The notes: generated by a model not told the origin, from the sequence alone. DNA of 45,995 nucleotides from Candidatus Enterococcus stercoripullorum (GCA_019120335.1 DWVH01000060.1:1-45995); one strand, 5' to 3'; positions 9,041-17,754 are shown, numbered from the stretch's first letter. Translations and numbers: made by a program.

Positions 9041-9811
9041 TTATAGACTATGATGGCGTCTTGCTTGGCGTGAAATCGTCGGCACTTCCTTGATTTCTTG
9101 ATTTTTGGCCATTAATTTTAATTGATAAGGTTCATGAAAAAGTTGGCCATTCATATAAAAATCGCCACCAGACAAGAATAATCCCACAGGTTTTAAATCT
9201 TGTTCCTCGTTTAGGCGAATCATCCCGACTTCAAATAAACGTTGATAACTCGAGCCGATGCGTACTACATATTCTTTTTGTCCAACTTGAGCCAAATCAT
9301 AAAATGGAAAGAGCGTATTTTTTTCCAATGCGTACCCTTGTTGCTGCTTGGTAAAAGGCTCAGCAAGCGGCAATTGTTTGGCTTGGATACATTGTTCAAC
9401 CACTTGATTGAGTAAGAGTTGATAGTCTTTGCCAAAGTGAATTGGTACTTGCATTAAGTCTAATTCGCCAGCAAAAGCAGTATTTTTCTTAGAGCTGCCC
9501 GTTTGTATATTCAGTGCATCCTCTGGTAAATATTTGGCGAAAAGTTGCGTCACATCATATTTAGAATTTTTATCCAGAAAATAATAAAAACTATTCAATA
9601 CGATAAAATAAACCAAAACTAAAAAGACTAAGCTATATAAAAGCATTTGCAGATAGTGTTGATTTAAAAACAAGCCATAAATAATCCGCAAAATATACAA
9701 GGTCGGAAAAATACTAAGAATCGTATACGCACGATTTAAATATTTAGGACTGATTTCTAAATAACCTAGAAACTTATGAAAAGAACTAATTAAATCTATC
9801 AGTAATGTCAT
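9041..9811 (-). CDS. Membrane protein of unknown function
   Basis: 256 residues from the ATG at 9811, which has AAGAGGTG 6-7 nt upstream; a GTG nine bases earlier lies inside that site. The N-terminal 85 residues contain two or three hydrophobic segments (around FPTLYILRIIYGLFL and LLYSLVFLVLVYFIVL). A soluble region of about 165 residues follows, ending in a basic tail (SRQARRHH). I do not recognise the domain. It sits between the Ser/Thr-rich secreted protein and the 8687 protein and is probably co-transcribed with both from the promoter at 10315-10343. An envelope role is inferred from topology only. Confidence 0.65.
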   Translation of the reverse strand: MTLLIDLISSFHKFLGYLEISPKYLNRAYTILSIFPTLYILRIIYGLFLNQHYLQMLLYSLVFLVLVYFIVLNSFYYFLDKNSKYDVTQLFAKYLPEDALNIQTGSSKKNTAFAGELDLMQVPIHFGKDYQLLLNQVVEQCIQAKQLPLAEPFTKQQQGYALEKNTLFPFYDLAQVGQKEYVVRIGSSYQRLFEVGMIRLNEEQDLKPVGLFLSGGDFYMNGQLFHEPYQLKLMAKNQEIKEVPTISRQARRHHSL

Positions 9812-9823
9812 TGAATTCACCTC

Positions 9824-10282
9824 TTATGGCTGAGTTGCTACATTAGCATTTGCTTGCGTGGCTGTTTGGGCATTTTCTTGTGTGCTGCTCGTTGATTCTT
9901 GCGTCTTTTCTTGGTCGCTTTCAGTCTTATCTTGATTGTTTTGATTGGTGTTTTGGTTATTGGTATTTTGATTTTGTTTCTCTTCTGTTGCGTTATTTTG
10001 ACTCTCGGTATCTTGACTAGTTACCGTCTGCTCTTTATCAGTTGTTTTGTCCTTTTGTGTCGGTGTACTTTCCGTCGAACTAGTCGTTGTTTGGTTTTTT
10101 TCTTCTTTTGTTGAACTCACTTTTGGTGTAGAGATAACAGTGTTAGTAGTTGTGGTACTCGTCGGTGTTTTTACGCTCGGCTGACGGTAACTTTCACTAT
10201 TGATAATCCCCGTTGTGGTCGCAATTAACACAGATAAAGTTAAGACGGCAATAGGTTTTACAATCGGCGCTACTTTCTTCAA
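9824..10282 (-). CDS. Secreted or membrane-tethered Ser/Thr/Asn/Gln-rich low-complexity protein
   Basis: 152 residues starting at a TTG codon (10282) behind GAGGGAAAGG. A basic start plus hydrophobic segment (PIAVLTLSVLIATTTG) looks like a signal or anchor. The remainder is low-complexity: Thr/Ser runs, then Asn/Gln-rich sequence, with no Cys and no sorting motif. It is likely an extended, possibly glycosylated, extracellular stalk or linker. The low-frequency start codon may limit expression. First gene of a three-gene group with a well-formed promoter at 10315-10343. No defined function is known to me. Confidence 0.65.
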   Translation of the reverse strand: MKKVAPIVKPIAVLTLSVLIATTTGIINSESYRQPSVKTPTSTTTTNTVISTPKVSSTKEEKNQTTTSSTESTPTQKDKTTDKEQTVTSQDTESQNNATEEKQNQNTNNQNTNQNNQDKTESDQEKTQESTSSTQENAQTATQANANVATQP

Positions 10283-10314
10283 AGCCTTTCCCTCTCTTCT
10301 TTGATTTCTTATTC

Positions 10315-10343
10315 TTTATACGCCGATTTTCTGAAACTATCAA
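10315..10343 (-). promoter_or_regulatory. SigA-type promoter of the 10282-8687 operon
   Basis: On the minus strand, TTGATA (10338-10343) and TATAAA (10315-10320) are separated by 17 bp, giving a short leader before the TTG start at 10282. Confidence 0.75.
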
Positions 10344-10412
10344 TAAGTCTGCCTAAAACTTAGCCAACTCTTAACAGTTTTAAGATTAGCTTTACTTTTG
10401 TGAATTTTGCAT

Positions 10413-10450
10413 GAAAAAAGCTTAGGCCTATTCACTTACCCAAGCTTTCA
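10413..10450 (-). terminator. Terminator of the alpha-glucoside operon
   Basis: Read on the minus strand, AAAGCTTGGG pairs with CCTAAGCTTT around a long loop and is followed by TTTTTT. It lies just beyond the stop of the 10455 gene. Confidence 0.8.
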
Positions 10451-10454
10451 TTTA

Positions 10455-10886
10455 CTATATTTGCGTCATTCGCCACATTAGGAAAGTAACAAATAAAGAG
10501 AGAAATAGTATTGACACCCAAAAACAATAAAAACTCATCTTTTCTGCTTTAGAGTCAAACTGATATTCAGTAGATTGTTTTCTTAATGCAAAATATGAAA
10601 AAATAGCACCTATAAAATTTAAAGTGAGCGCTTGTTGAATAATAGCGAAAAATAAAAACTTCCCTTTCATTTCAGATTTTGTACGAATAAATACTATCCC
10701 TTGCACCCACATAACACAACTTAGCAAGAAGCTTATCGCAAAACCAGGCAATTGAATCAGCAATTGTGCAAAATTTGTGTTCATCTTTAGCGCAGTTAAA
10801 AATGCATATAATAAAAATATTATAGGAATACCCAACCAGTAGCCTATTAATATTTTTTGCCAAATATCCATTCTTTGCCTTGTCAT
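10455..10886 (-). CDS. Four-segment membrane protein at the end of the alpha-glucoside operon
   Basis: 143 residues from the ATG at 10886, which has CGGAG 8 nt upstream; the stop codon of the rpiR-type gene lies between site and start, so translation is coupled. Four hydrophobic segments are visible, near LIGYWLGIPIIFLLYAFL, LPGFAISFLLSCVMWV, FLFFAIIQQALTLNFIGAIF and FYCFWVSILFLSLFVTFL. I do not recognise the family. Its position as last gene of the PTS/GH4/RpiR operon, directly before the terminator, ties it to sugar use, but no catalytic motif is seen. Confidence 0.7.
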   Translation of the reverse strand: MTRQRMDIWQKILIGYWLGIPIIFLLYAFLTALKMNTNFAQLLIQLPGFAISFLLSCVMWVQGIVFIRTKSEMKGKFLFFAIIQQALTLNFIGAIFSYFALRKQSTEYQFDSKAEKMSFYCFWVSILFLSLFVTFLMWRMTQI

Positions 10887-10891
10887 TTCAT

Positions 10892-11656
10892 TCACTCCGT
10901 TCGTAAAAAATCATTATAAGCGCGATATAAATAATCTGTAACACAATGTAACCCAATTAATGATTGCGATGGTGTTCCTTCCTTACCTAGAGGAAAAAAA
11001 TCCGAATAGTAATGTATATGTGCCGTACTGTGTCGTGCAAAATAATTATCGCCTGTAGCAGTCAAAGTAATGATTGGTACATTTCTCATTTCTAAAGTAA
11101 GCAAATTGGGCTTTACTTCCTCCGTTTCACCACTTAAAGATGCTACTATCACACAATCATTCTCTGTTATCATCGGCATGACCATGTCTAGCTCCGTTTT
11201 ATTGGGCAATACCAAAGTTCGTTTATTTAAACTCAACATTCGCGTATAAAACTCATCAAGTGCAATTTTTTGAATAAAGCCTGTTGCAAAACAATAGATT
11301 GTTTGACTTTGATATAACAATTTCAAGATGAGATTAATATCACTTCGACGTAAATCACTTATCGTTCGCTTAATATCGTCTAGTTGTTGATCAAAAATAT
11401 TTTTCACTTCTTGCTTTTTATTTGATACTTGCGCTGCTTTGTGACGTAAAAAATATTTAAATTCCGAATAACCAGAAAAACCTAACTTTTTAGTCATTCT
11501 CAATATTGAAGATTTGGAAACATGCGCTTCATTCGCTAATTGCATAATGCCTAGAGATTGGACTTTTTCCTGATTATTGATTATATAATTAAGAATCTCC
11601 AAATCGAGGTCATTCAATTCAAGTTCTTTGCTATAAACTAATTGTTGTAATTCCAT
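10892..11656 (-). CDS. RpiR/MurR-family regulator with SIS domain, controlling alpha-glucoside uptake
   Basis: 254 residues. The N-terminal RpiR helix-turn-helix covers about residues 15-75 (IMQLANEAHVSKSSILRMTKKLGFSG is the recognisable stretch), followed by a SIS phosphosugar-binding domain at about 110-235 (FATGFIQKIALDEF, VIVASLSGETEEV, IITLTATGDN). RpiR proteins bind sugar phosphates and activate or repress neighbouring catabolic genes. In Bacillus the corresponding glv operon also carries a RpiR-type gene. The ribosome site GGGAGGG sits in one arm of a long hairpin (11665-11703), which may limit its translation. Confidence 0.88.
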   Translation of the reverse strand: MELQQLVYSKELELNDLDLEILNYIINNQEKVQSLGIMQLANEAHVSKSSILRMTKKLGFSGYSEFKYFLRHKAAQVSNKKQEVKNIFDQQLDDIKRTISDLRRSDINLILKLLYQSQTIYCFATGFIQKIALDEFYTRMLSLNKRTLVLPNKTELDMVMPMITENDCVIVASLSGETEEVKPNLLTLEMRNVPIITLTATGDNYFARHSTAHIHYYSDFFPLGKEGTPSQSLIGLHCVTDYLYRAYNDFLRTE

Positions 11657-11664
11657 AATTTAAA

Positions 11665-11703
11665 TCCCTCCCTTTATTTTAGTATAACAAATAAAAGGAG
11701 GGA
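11665..11703 (-). promoter_or_regulatory. Long intercistronic hairpin masking the rpiR ribosome-binding site
   Basis: Arms 11665-11679 and 11689-11703 are complementary over 15 bp with one G-U wobble in the minus-strand RNA, and the loop is about 9 nt. The arm nearer the gene contains the GGGAGGG site of the rpiR start at 11656. It lies in the 67-bp gap after the GH4 gene. It could act as a translational brake, a 3'-end stabiliser for the upstream mRNA, or a weak terminator; there is no proper U-run. Confidence 0.7.
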
Positions 11704-11723
11704 AAGATGTAGTTTTTAACATA

Positions 11724-13070
<1,347 letters not shown>

Positions 13071-13089
13071 TTATTTAAGTATCTTCATT

Positions 13090-14682
13090 CTATTTGATTT
13101 CAGTATTCATTAAATTTTCGAACTGTTCTCGAACTTGTGGTACATCTAAACCAACAATTATCTGAAAAGCAGTTCCCTTTCTAACAACGCCATGTGCACC
13201 ACCAGCTTTGAAAGCCGCATCATCTTGAACTAAATCAGGATCATTTACGGTAATTCTTAAACGTGTAGCACAGTTAGCGACTTTAGCAATATTTTCTGTG
13301 CCTCCAAACGCTTCTAAAAATACCGCCGCACGCTCTGTGTAAGGATTCGTTTCACTTGTTACTATACTTGTTTGATCATTTTTAGCTTTATAATCTTTTT
13401 TAGTAAATAATTTAATATCTTCACTAGAATCTGCGCGACCTGGTGTAGGAATATTAAATTTCAAAATTAAGAAACGAAATACGACAAAGTAAATCACTGT
13501 AAATGCTAGGCCGATTGCTAATTGTGTGAAAATCATGCCCTTATGGTTTTGGAATAATGGAATCCAGTTCTTAGCTAGTAAATCGATAAAGCCACCGCCC
13601 ATATCACCTACTACACCAAATGCATACATGGTTGTTGCCATAGTCGCTGCCAATGCTGCATGTACCGCAAATAATGGTGGTGAGACGAATAAAAATGTAA
13701 ATTCAAGTGGTTCAGTAATACCTGCTAATACTGCTGTTAATGTTGCAGGAATTACTAAAGCAAGGACTTTCTTTCTGTTTTCTGGTTTTGCTGTAAAATA
13801 AAAGGCTGCGGCAATACCAGGAGACGCAAATATTTTTGAATTTCCATGTAGGGCAAATCCACCTTCTGGGAATAGTTGTTTCAAAGGTTTAGTGGTTTGC
13901 GCATATTCTTTCAAATGAGCGATCCAATATTTGGTAATTCCTTCTTCCACTACTGCTGGTCCAAAAATAAATGGTGTGTAAATGAAATGATGCAATCCAG
14001 TTGGAATCAAAATACGCTCCAAGAAAGTATACAACCATACCCCAAATAAGCCTGCTCCTGTTAAGAAAACTTGTAAGGATTCAATTCCCATTTGTACTTT
14101 TGGCCAAATTAAACAAATTAGAAAAGCTACTGGCAACATTACAAAAAATCCAATAATAACAACAAATGATGATCCTTGAAAGACACCTAAAAAATCAGGT
14201 AACTTGGTATCAAAGTAGCGATCATGTATATACACCACAATAGCGGAAATAAGTATCGCTCCTACTATTCCAGTATCCAATGTTTTAATTCCGGCAATAA
14301 GTTTTAATCCAGTACCACTTCCAGCATCCATACTATAATCCACACCGAAGAATTTTCCGAAAAACTCTAGCATGCTTGCAATAAAATAGTTACAAGTGAT
14401 ATAGATGACAAAAGCTTCCATCGCAGCACGCGCATTGGTTTTTTTAGCAAGTCCTATGGCTAATCCTATAACAAAAAGCAGTTCCATCTGATTAAATACG
14501 GTCCACGCTCCATTTTCAATAATTGACCATACCTTAAACCAAGTCGTGCCATCCTCTGCAATCGAGCCTAACAATAATGGATTTTTACAAATAATTGCAA
14601 TGGCTACCATAATCCCAGAGAATGAAAATAGCAATACTGGGGTAAACATTGCCCCACCAAATCGCTGGACTTTCTCCATCAT
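13090..14682 (-). CDS. glvC: PTS EIICB permease for maltose/alpha-glucosides
   Basis: 530 residues from the ATG at 14682 (MMEKVQRFGG), chosen by similarity to GlvC starts; AAAGGAG lies 12 nt upstream. An ATG at 14694 is too close to that site. The EIIC membrane domain fills the first 420 residues with the substrate-loop motif ERILIPTGLHHFIYTPF and GITEPLEFTFLF. EIIB follows, with phosphorylated Cys near residue 471 in NCATRLRI. There is no EIIA domain, so a shared glucose-type EIIA must supply phosphate. It imports and phosphorylates the sugar hydrolysed by the next gene. First gene of the operon, behind a promoter with two cre-like sites. Confidence 0.92.
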   Translation of the reverse strand: MMEKVQRFGGAMFTPVLLFSFSGIMVAIAIICKNPLLLGSIAEDGTTWFKVWSIIENGAWTVFNQMELLFVIGLAIGLAKKTNARAAMEAFVIYITCNYFIASMLEFFGKFFGVDYSMDAGSGTGLKLIAGIKTLDTGIVGAILISAIVVYIHDRYFDTKLPDFLGVFQGSSFVVIIGFFVMLPVAFLICLIWPKVQMGIESLQVFLTGAGLFGVWLYTFLERILIPTGLHHFIYTPFIFGPAVVEEGITKYWIAHLKEYAQTTKPLKQLFPEGGFALHGNSKIFASPGIAAAFYFTAKPENRKKVLALVIPATLTAVLAGITEPLEFTFLFVSPPLFAVHAALAATMATTMYAFGVVGDMGGGFIDLLAKNWIPLFQNHKGMIFTQLAIGLAFTVIYFVVFRFLILKFNIPTPGRADSSEDIKLFTKKDYKAKNDQTSIVTSETNPYTERAAVFLEAFGGTENIAKVANCATRLRITVNDPDLVQDDAAFKAGGAHGVVRKGTAFQIIVGLDVPQVREQFENLMNTEIK

Positions 14683-14733
14683 AATAAACAACATCTCCTT
14701 TCAATTTATTTTGATTTGTTTGTTTACACTTAT

Positions 14734-14794
14734 ACTATAAGTTTATTGGATAGCGTTTACAATACTTTTAGGAAAAGGAGGGAAACGTTTACAA
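14734..14794 (-). promoter_or_regulatory. Operon promoter with two cre-like CcpA sites
   Basis: On the minus strand, TTGTAA (14757-14762) and TATAGT (14734-14739) are 17 bp apart. One cre-like word, TGTAAACGCTATCC, overlaps the -35; a second, TGTAAACGTTTCCC (about 14780-14793), lies upstream. Both deviate from the cre consensus only at the end. Catabolite control by CcpA is inferred, with direct blocking of the promoter by the inner site. Confidence 0.75.
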
Positions 14795-14840
14795 TTATAG
14801 TGAAAAAGTGTCAGGAACTGGGAATTTTCTCATAAATAGA

Positions 14841-14876
14841 TAGCAAAAAAGCATCGGCACAATCACCGATGCTCTT
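14841..14876 (-). terminator. Terminator of the split toxin operon
   Basis: Read on the minus strand, GAGCATCGG pairs with CCGATGCTT around an 8-nt loop and is followed by TTTTTT. It lies shortly after the toxin stop codon at 14888. Confidence 0.88.
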
Positions 14877-14887
14877 AATGTTTGCCC

Positions 14888-15157
14888 TTATCTCAATTGA
14901 TTCACTACGTCCTGTCTCTTATTCAATATACGGACAACAAGAATTTGAGATTTTATTTTTATTAATTTGTAAAAGACGATATAGCTTTTCACATTAAAAT
15001 ATCTCAATCCTAAAGATGTCCAAGGCTCATCAGGAAACACAGGATATCTTTCTGGAAATATTCTTAACTTATCGATTGTAGAAATAATGGATAATACGTA
15101 CCTACTAGTATATTCTTTTGAAGAGTAAAAAGTTAAATACTCTTTAACTAAAATTAA
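14888..15157 (-). pseudogene. 3' part of a RelE/ParE-type toxin gene, cut by the IscB element
   Basis: 89 residues from LILVKEYLTFYSS to the C-terminus, containing LRIFPERYPVFPDEPW and the typical end VVRILNKRQDVVNQL of RelE/ParE ribonuclease or gyrase toxins. Bases from about 15158 upward belong to the mobile element; the apparent GTG start at 15172 lies inside its terminal hairpin and is not genuine. The missing N-terminus is at 16678-16743 on the other side of the element. Joining the two pieces gives one open frame of about 111 residues, the usual size for the family. Confidence 0.8.
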
Positions 15158-15164
15158 CAAGAAG

Positions 15165-15189
15165 TCCCCCACTTCTATAAGTGGTGGGA
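15165..15189. repeat. Terminal stem-loop of the IscB element (iscB 3' side)
   Basis: TCCCCCACTT and AAGTGGTGGGA form a hairpin with a CTAT loop and one bulge. It nearly matches the hairpin at the other end (16654-16674). Confidence 0.8.
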
Positions 15190-15199
15190 TGAATTGTCT

Positions 15200-16413
15200 T
15201 TACGCAATATGTTTATGGATATATTGCCAGTTATTATTATGGTGCAATAGTCTAATATTTGAAATTCCTATTTGTTTATAAGATTTATTTGGAAGTGTGA
15301 TATATTCATTCTTTGAGTTTTTGATATATGCACCACTACTTGTAAATCCAGTAATATGCCCTACTTGGTTAAACACACGAACTTTATCATTTAGATAGAA
15401 ACCTTTATAATAAGGTGTATTTTTTGCATTTCATTTTTGTAAACGATTTGGTTCTTTTCTACCTTTACGAGCTGTTGCTTCATGAAGCGAACGTTTTTTC
15501 TTTCTAAATTGTTTGATAAGCAACCATTCGTTAGGGTTTTCTTTTATTTTAGTAATACCACTTATTACGATTGCATCGTAATGATTGCGTTAGGATATTG
15601 AGTAAAAATTCTTTTTCTTAAAACATTCATAAACGGAGGTTCTTTGTATTGTTTTGTCTTTTTATGGTTCGCTTGCCATTGATATAAAATGCCTCCTTTT
15701 TGATGATTTTCATAAGTGTGACAATCCGTACATACGGTAATAAGATTGTCTGCTCTGTTTGAACCACCGTTACTTCTATAAATAATATGATGCGTTTGAA
15801 GTATCTTATTTTTAGATTTTTTACAACATTGACAAGTGTAATTATCTCTAGCAAACACAAAATATCTCACTTTATAAAAACCATATTTTTGTCCATGTTG
15901 ATAATCTACACCTTGTACGTCTGGATTAATCATTTTAGCAACATCAAATTTACCTACTTCAATATGAAGTTTAGGATTTGGTAATAATGCGACTAATTTA
16001 TTTATCCACTTAACTGTATGATTTATTCTATTTTCAATGCTAGGTGGTAACCACGATTCTTTTTTCTTTCGATTGAGAAATCGAGCTTTTCTATACCTAG
16101 TTTTACGATTTCGTCTATCTCTTCGATAAGAACGTCTCGTATCAAGATTGCTTTTGATATCTTGACGTAATTCAATTTCTCCTTTGAATAAAACTTTATC
16201 TTCTGATGTTACAGCCATTCCAATATGCTTAGCACCCGTATCAATACCTATATAACATTCCTGTACATATTCTCTAGATGCATAGCATAACTGAATGGTA
16301 AATGGATTGTATTGATAAATTTTAGCTTTACCTTCTTTTAGCAGAAGTCTAGCTTTCCTATTACTGCAAGGCATTAATGGTTTACCTTGCATATTACGTA
16401 CGAATACTCTCAT
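15200..16413 (-). pseudogene. iscB: IscB RNA-guided nuclease, inactivated
   Basis: Start at the ATG at 16413 (MRVFVRNMQGKPLMP; AAAGG 8 nt upstream). IscB landmarks in order: PLMP domain (KPLMPCSNRKARLLLKEGKA), RuvC-I (IGIDTGAKHIGMAV), Arg-rich bridge helix (RRSYRRDRRNRKTRYRKARF), RuvC-II (IEVGKF), and an HNH domain with CQCC, QTHHIIYRSNGG and CTDCH. The reading frame stops at 15565. The RuvC-III motif HYDAIVISG continues in another frame, followed by the C-terminal domain, which carries one in-frame TGA before ending at 15200. An internal deletion between two CATTAC words removed the stretch just before RuvC-III. The nuclease should be dead. Confidence 0.88.
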
Positions 16414-16677
16414 AATAAATACCTTTGATAGCGACACTTAAACGCTATCCCTTTCGTAAAGAAAGTTTGTTACCCTTCGCCAAAGTTATAAATGCTTGTC
16501 ATAATTGATCATACTAGGTTGACTGCTCCTACCTCACAGAGCTGTTTACAGAGCCTACACAGTGCTACAAACTAGGGTACCATCCGTAGGTGTGCTAACA
16601 TAAATAACGTAGTCAGTTAAGACTTAGGCTAGTCAATATGAGTTTTTACAAGCTCCCACTTCTATAAGTGGGGGTTA
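16414..16677 (-). ncRNA. Omega RNA (HEARO) region of the IscB element
   Basis: About 260 non-coding bases between the element's terminal hairpin and the iscB start. This is the position where IscB-associated omega RNAs (the HEARO RNA class) are encoded. In known systems the guide is the 5' end of the RNA and comes from the flanking DNA, here the toxin 5' fragment. Conserved-looking pieces include the terminal hairpin and a structured segment ending near ATAGCG before the ORF. Assignment rests on position and on the iscB gene; I did not fold the RNA. Confidence 0.65.
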
Positions 16678-16743
16678 TTGACTACTTATCAAATCATTAT
16701 CCGCTTCTTTTGAGTATACAATATTCCAATAAACTGAGCTCAT
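16678..16743 (-). pseudogene. 5' fragment of the RelE/ParE-type toxin gene
   Basis: 22 codons beginning MSSVYWNIVYSKEADNDLIS, the usual first strand and helix of RelE/ParE toxins. Its ATG lies 4 nt after the antitoxin stop and shares the site GAGGAG, as in intact toxin-antitoxin operons. The frame meets the IscB element at about 16678 and ends at a TAA in the element. Confidence 0.78.
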
Positions 16744-16747
16744 CAAG

Positions 16748-17050
16748 TTACTCCTCAAATTTTGCCTTTACTTCTGCAACAGTTAAAACTCTACCCTTTT
16801 CATAATCATCCAATCCTTTTTGAATTTCGCGGTCAAAGGCTTCTTTGGTTAAGGAATCGTAATTTACTGGTTTTTGCGGTAGTTTTATTTCAAATGGGAT
16901 TCTCTGTTGATTCACCACTTGTTGTAAAAACATGCTTAACGCGGTCGACATTGGAATTTGTAGCTGATCGAGAACTTTTTCCGCTTCTTCTTTTAATTCG
17001 GGCGTCACTCTGGTAAAAATACTAGCTGTTTTTTTTGATGATACAGACAC
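16748..17050 (-). CDS. RelB/DinJ-family antitoxin
   Basis: 100 residues from a GTG at 17050 with GAGG 8 nt upstream. The N-terminal half is a ribbon-helix-helix DNA-binding module of RelB/DinJ type (FTRVTPELKEEAEKVLDQLQIPMSTALSMFLQQVV). The C-terminal half (PVNYDSLTKEAFDREIQKGL, then acidic) would wrap the toxin. It should neutralise the toxin and autoregulate the operon, possibly through the palindrome at 17107-17135. The partner toxin is split by the IscB element, so this antitoxin is now an orphan; it looks intact. Confidence 0.85.
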   Translation of the reverse strand: MSVSSKKTASIFTRVTPELKEEAEKVLDQLQIPMSTALSMFLQQVVNQQRIPFEIKLPQKPVNYDSLTKEAFDREIQKGLDDYEKGRVLTVAEVKAKFEE

Positions 17051-17106
17051 ACTTATCGCCTCTTTCTTTTCTTCTTACCGTAAATTTAACACAGTAAAAA
17101 GCAAAG

Positions 17107-17135
17107 AGCAATCATTTGATATACAAACGATTGCT
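17107..17135. promoter_or_regulatory. 12-bp inverted repeat, probable antitoxin operator
   Basis: AGCAATCATTTG and CAAACGATTGCT are complementary at 11 of 12 positions around ATATA. It lies about 57 bp upstream of the antitoxin start, ahead of a possible promoter (TTGCTC, 16 bp, TTAAAT). A ribbon-helix-helix operator is the likeliest reading. A weak terminator is the alternative. Confidence 0.55.
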
Positions 17136-17141
17136 TTTAGT

Positions 17142-17183
17142 AAAAAGGATGTCAAGCAAGGTACGATTCTTGCCTCACATCCT
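17142..17183 (-). terminator. Terminator of the immunity gene
   Basis: On the minus strand, AGGATGTGAGGCAAG pairs imperfectly with CTTGCTTGACATCCT and is followed by TTTTT. It sits shortly after the stop of the gene ending at 17196. Confidence 0.75.
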
Positions 17184-17195
17184 GTTATGATTCAT

Positions 17196-17546
17196 CTATC
17201 TTCTAATTGGCATATACTCGGTTAAATCATAGAACTGTGATTTATCCACCGCATTGGCCCGATATTGCCTATTGATACCCGCCTCATTAGCATAGTGGTT
17301 CAATTCGTTAATCAATCCTTCTTCTTGCGGTGTAAAATGTAAACGAGCATCCACTGCGGTTAGATAGATATAGTTGACTAACTTGCTAATGAAGACTGGC
17401 GGCGAAGGATTGGTGTCGATTTTTTTGTAAACTTGCAACAGACAATCTGTAATATCTAACCATGATGTCGCTTGTTCTTCCTTCGTATGCGCAATTAGCA
17501 AATTATATAACTCATGTACCTTTTCTTTTACAGCTGATACTTCCAT
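17196..17546 (-). CDS. Enterocin A-type (class IIa) bacteriocin immunity protein
   Basis: 116 residues from the ATG at 17546, with GGGGAGGG 6 nt upstream. The pattern VHELYN, LLQVYKKID, ISKLVNYIYLTA and the C-terminal INRQYRANAVDKSQF follows the EntA immunity family closely. These are four-helix cytoplasmic proteins that block class IIa bacteriocin action at the mannose PTS. No bacteriocin structural gene, transporter or induction system is nearby, so it is an orphan immunity gene giving cross-protection. A cre-like site lies upstream at 17605, fitting a link to carbon state. Confidence 0.85.
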   Translation of the reverse strand: MEVSAVKEKVHELYNLLIAHTKEEQATSWLDITDCLLQVYKKIDTNPSPPVFISKLVNYIYLTAVDARLHFTPQEEGLINELNHYANEAGINRQYRANAVDKSQFYDLTEYMPIRR

Positions 17547-17604
17547 CACAAACCCTCCCCTCTTTATATGTGACTATCCTTTTCAATCTCTCTGCCTACC
17601 AAAA

Positions 17605-17618
17605 CGTTAACGTTTACA
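17605..17618 (-). promoter_or_regulatory. cre-like site upstream of the immunity gene
   Basis: On the minus strand the word TGTAAACGTTAACG fits the CcpA consensus at 13 of 14 positions. It lies about 60 bp upstream of the start at 17546. No certain -35/-10 pair was identified. Confidence 0.55.
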
Positions 17619-17748
17619 TTTCGGTGCATTGAAAAAGGGAAATTGAAAAATTCAGAATTTTCCCATACCCTCATTTTACTCCTATTTTACTATTTACTCA
17701 AGAGATAAGTATTGGTTCCCGATTGACATCCAGCTTAGTTAAAGTATG

Positions 17749-17754
17749 CTATAA
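17749..17754 (+). promoter_or_regulatory. Extended -10 promoter of the MazG-like gene
   Basis: TATGCTATAAT, an extended -10 with TATAAT, lies about 65 bp before the ATG at 17821. The nearest TTGACA (17723) is 21 bp upstream and so too far for a normal spacer. The extended element probably suffices. Confidence 0.55.

Larger units (their letters stand above)
15158..16677 (-). mobile_element. IS200/IS605-like IscB element without transposase
   Basis: About 1.5 kb bounded by terminal stem-loops of nearly the same sequence: CCCACTT/AAGTGGG around CTATA at 16655-16672, and its relative at 15165-15189. Such ends are typical of IS200/IS605-type single-strand transposons. The only coding content is a broken iscB, so movement would need a TnpA from elsewhere. 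No target duplication is seen, as expected for this family. The exact ends are inferred from the interrupted toxin frame and could be off by a few bases. Confidence 0.8.

Noticed and set aside
15170-15172. GTG start giving a 94-residue intact toxin (MGDFLLILVKEY)
   Set aside because: The first residues derive from the IscB terminal hairpin and there is no ribosome site; the true N-terminus lies beyond the element.
17107-17135. Palindrome upstream of the antitoxin as a terminator for a + strand gene
   Set aside because: No + strand gene lies upstream of it, and the T-run is short; operator use is more plausible.
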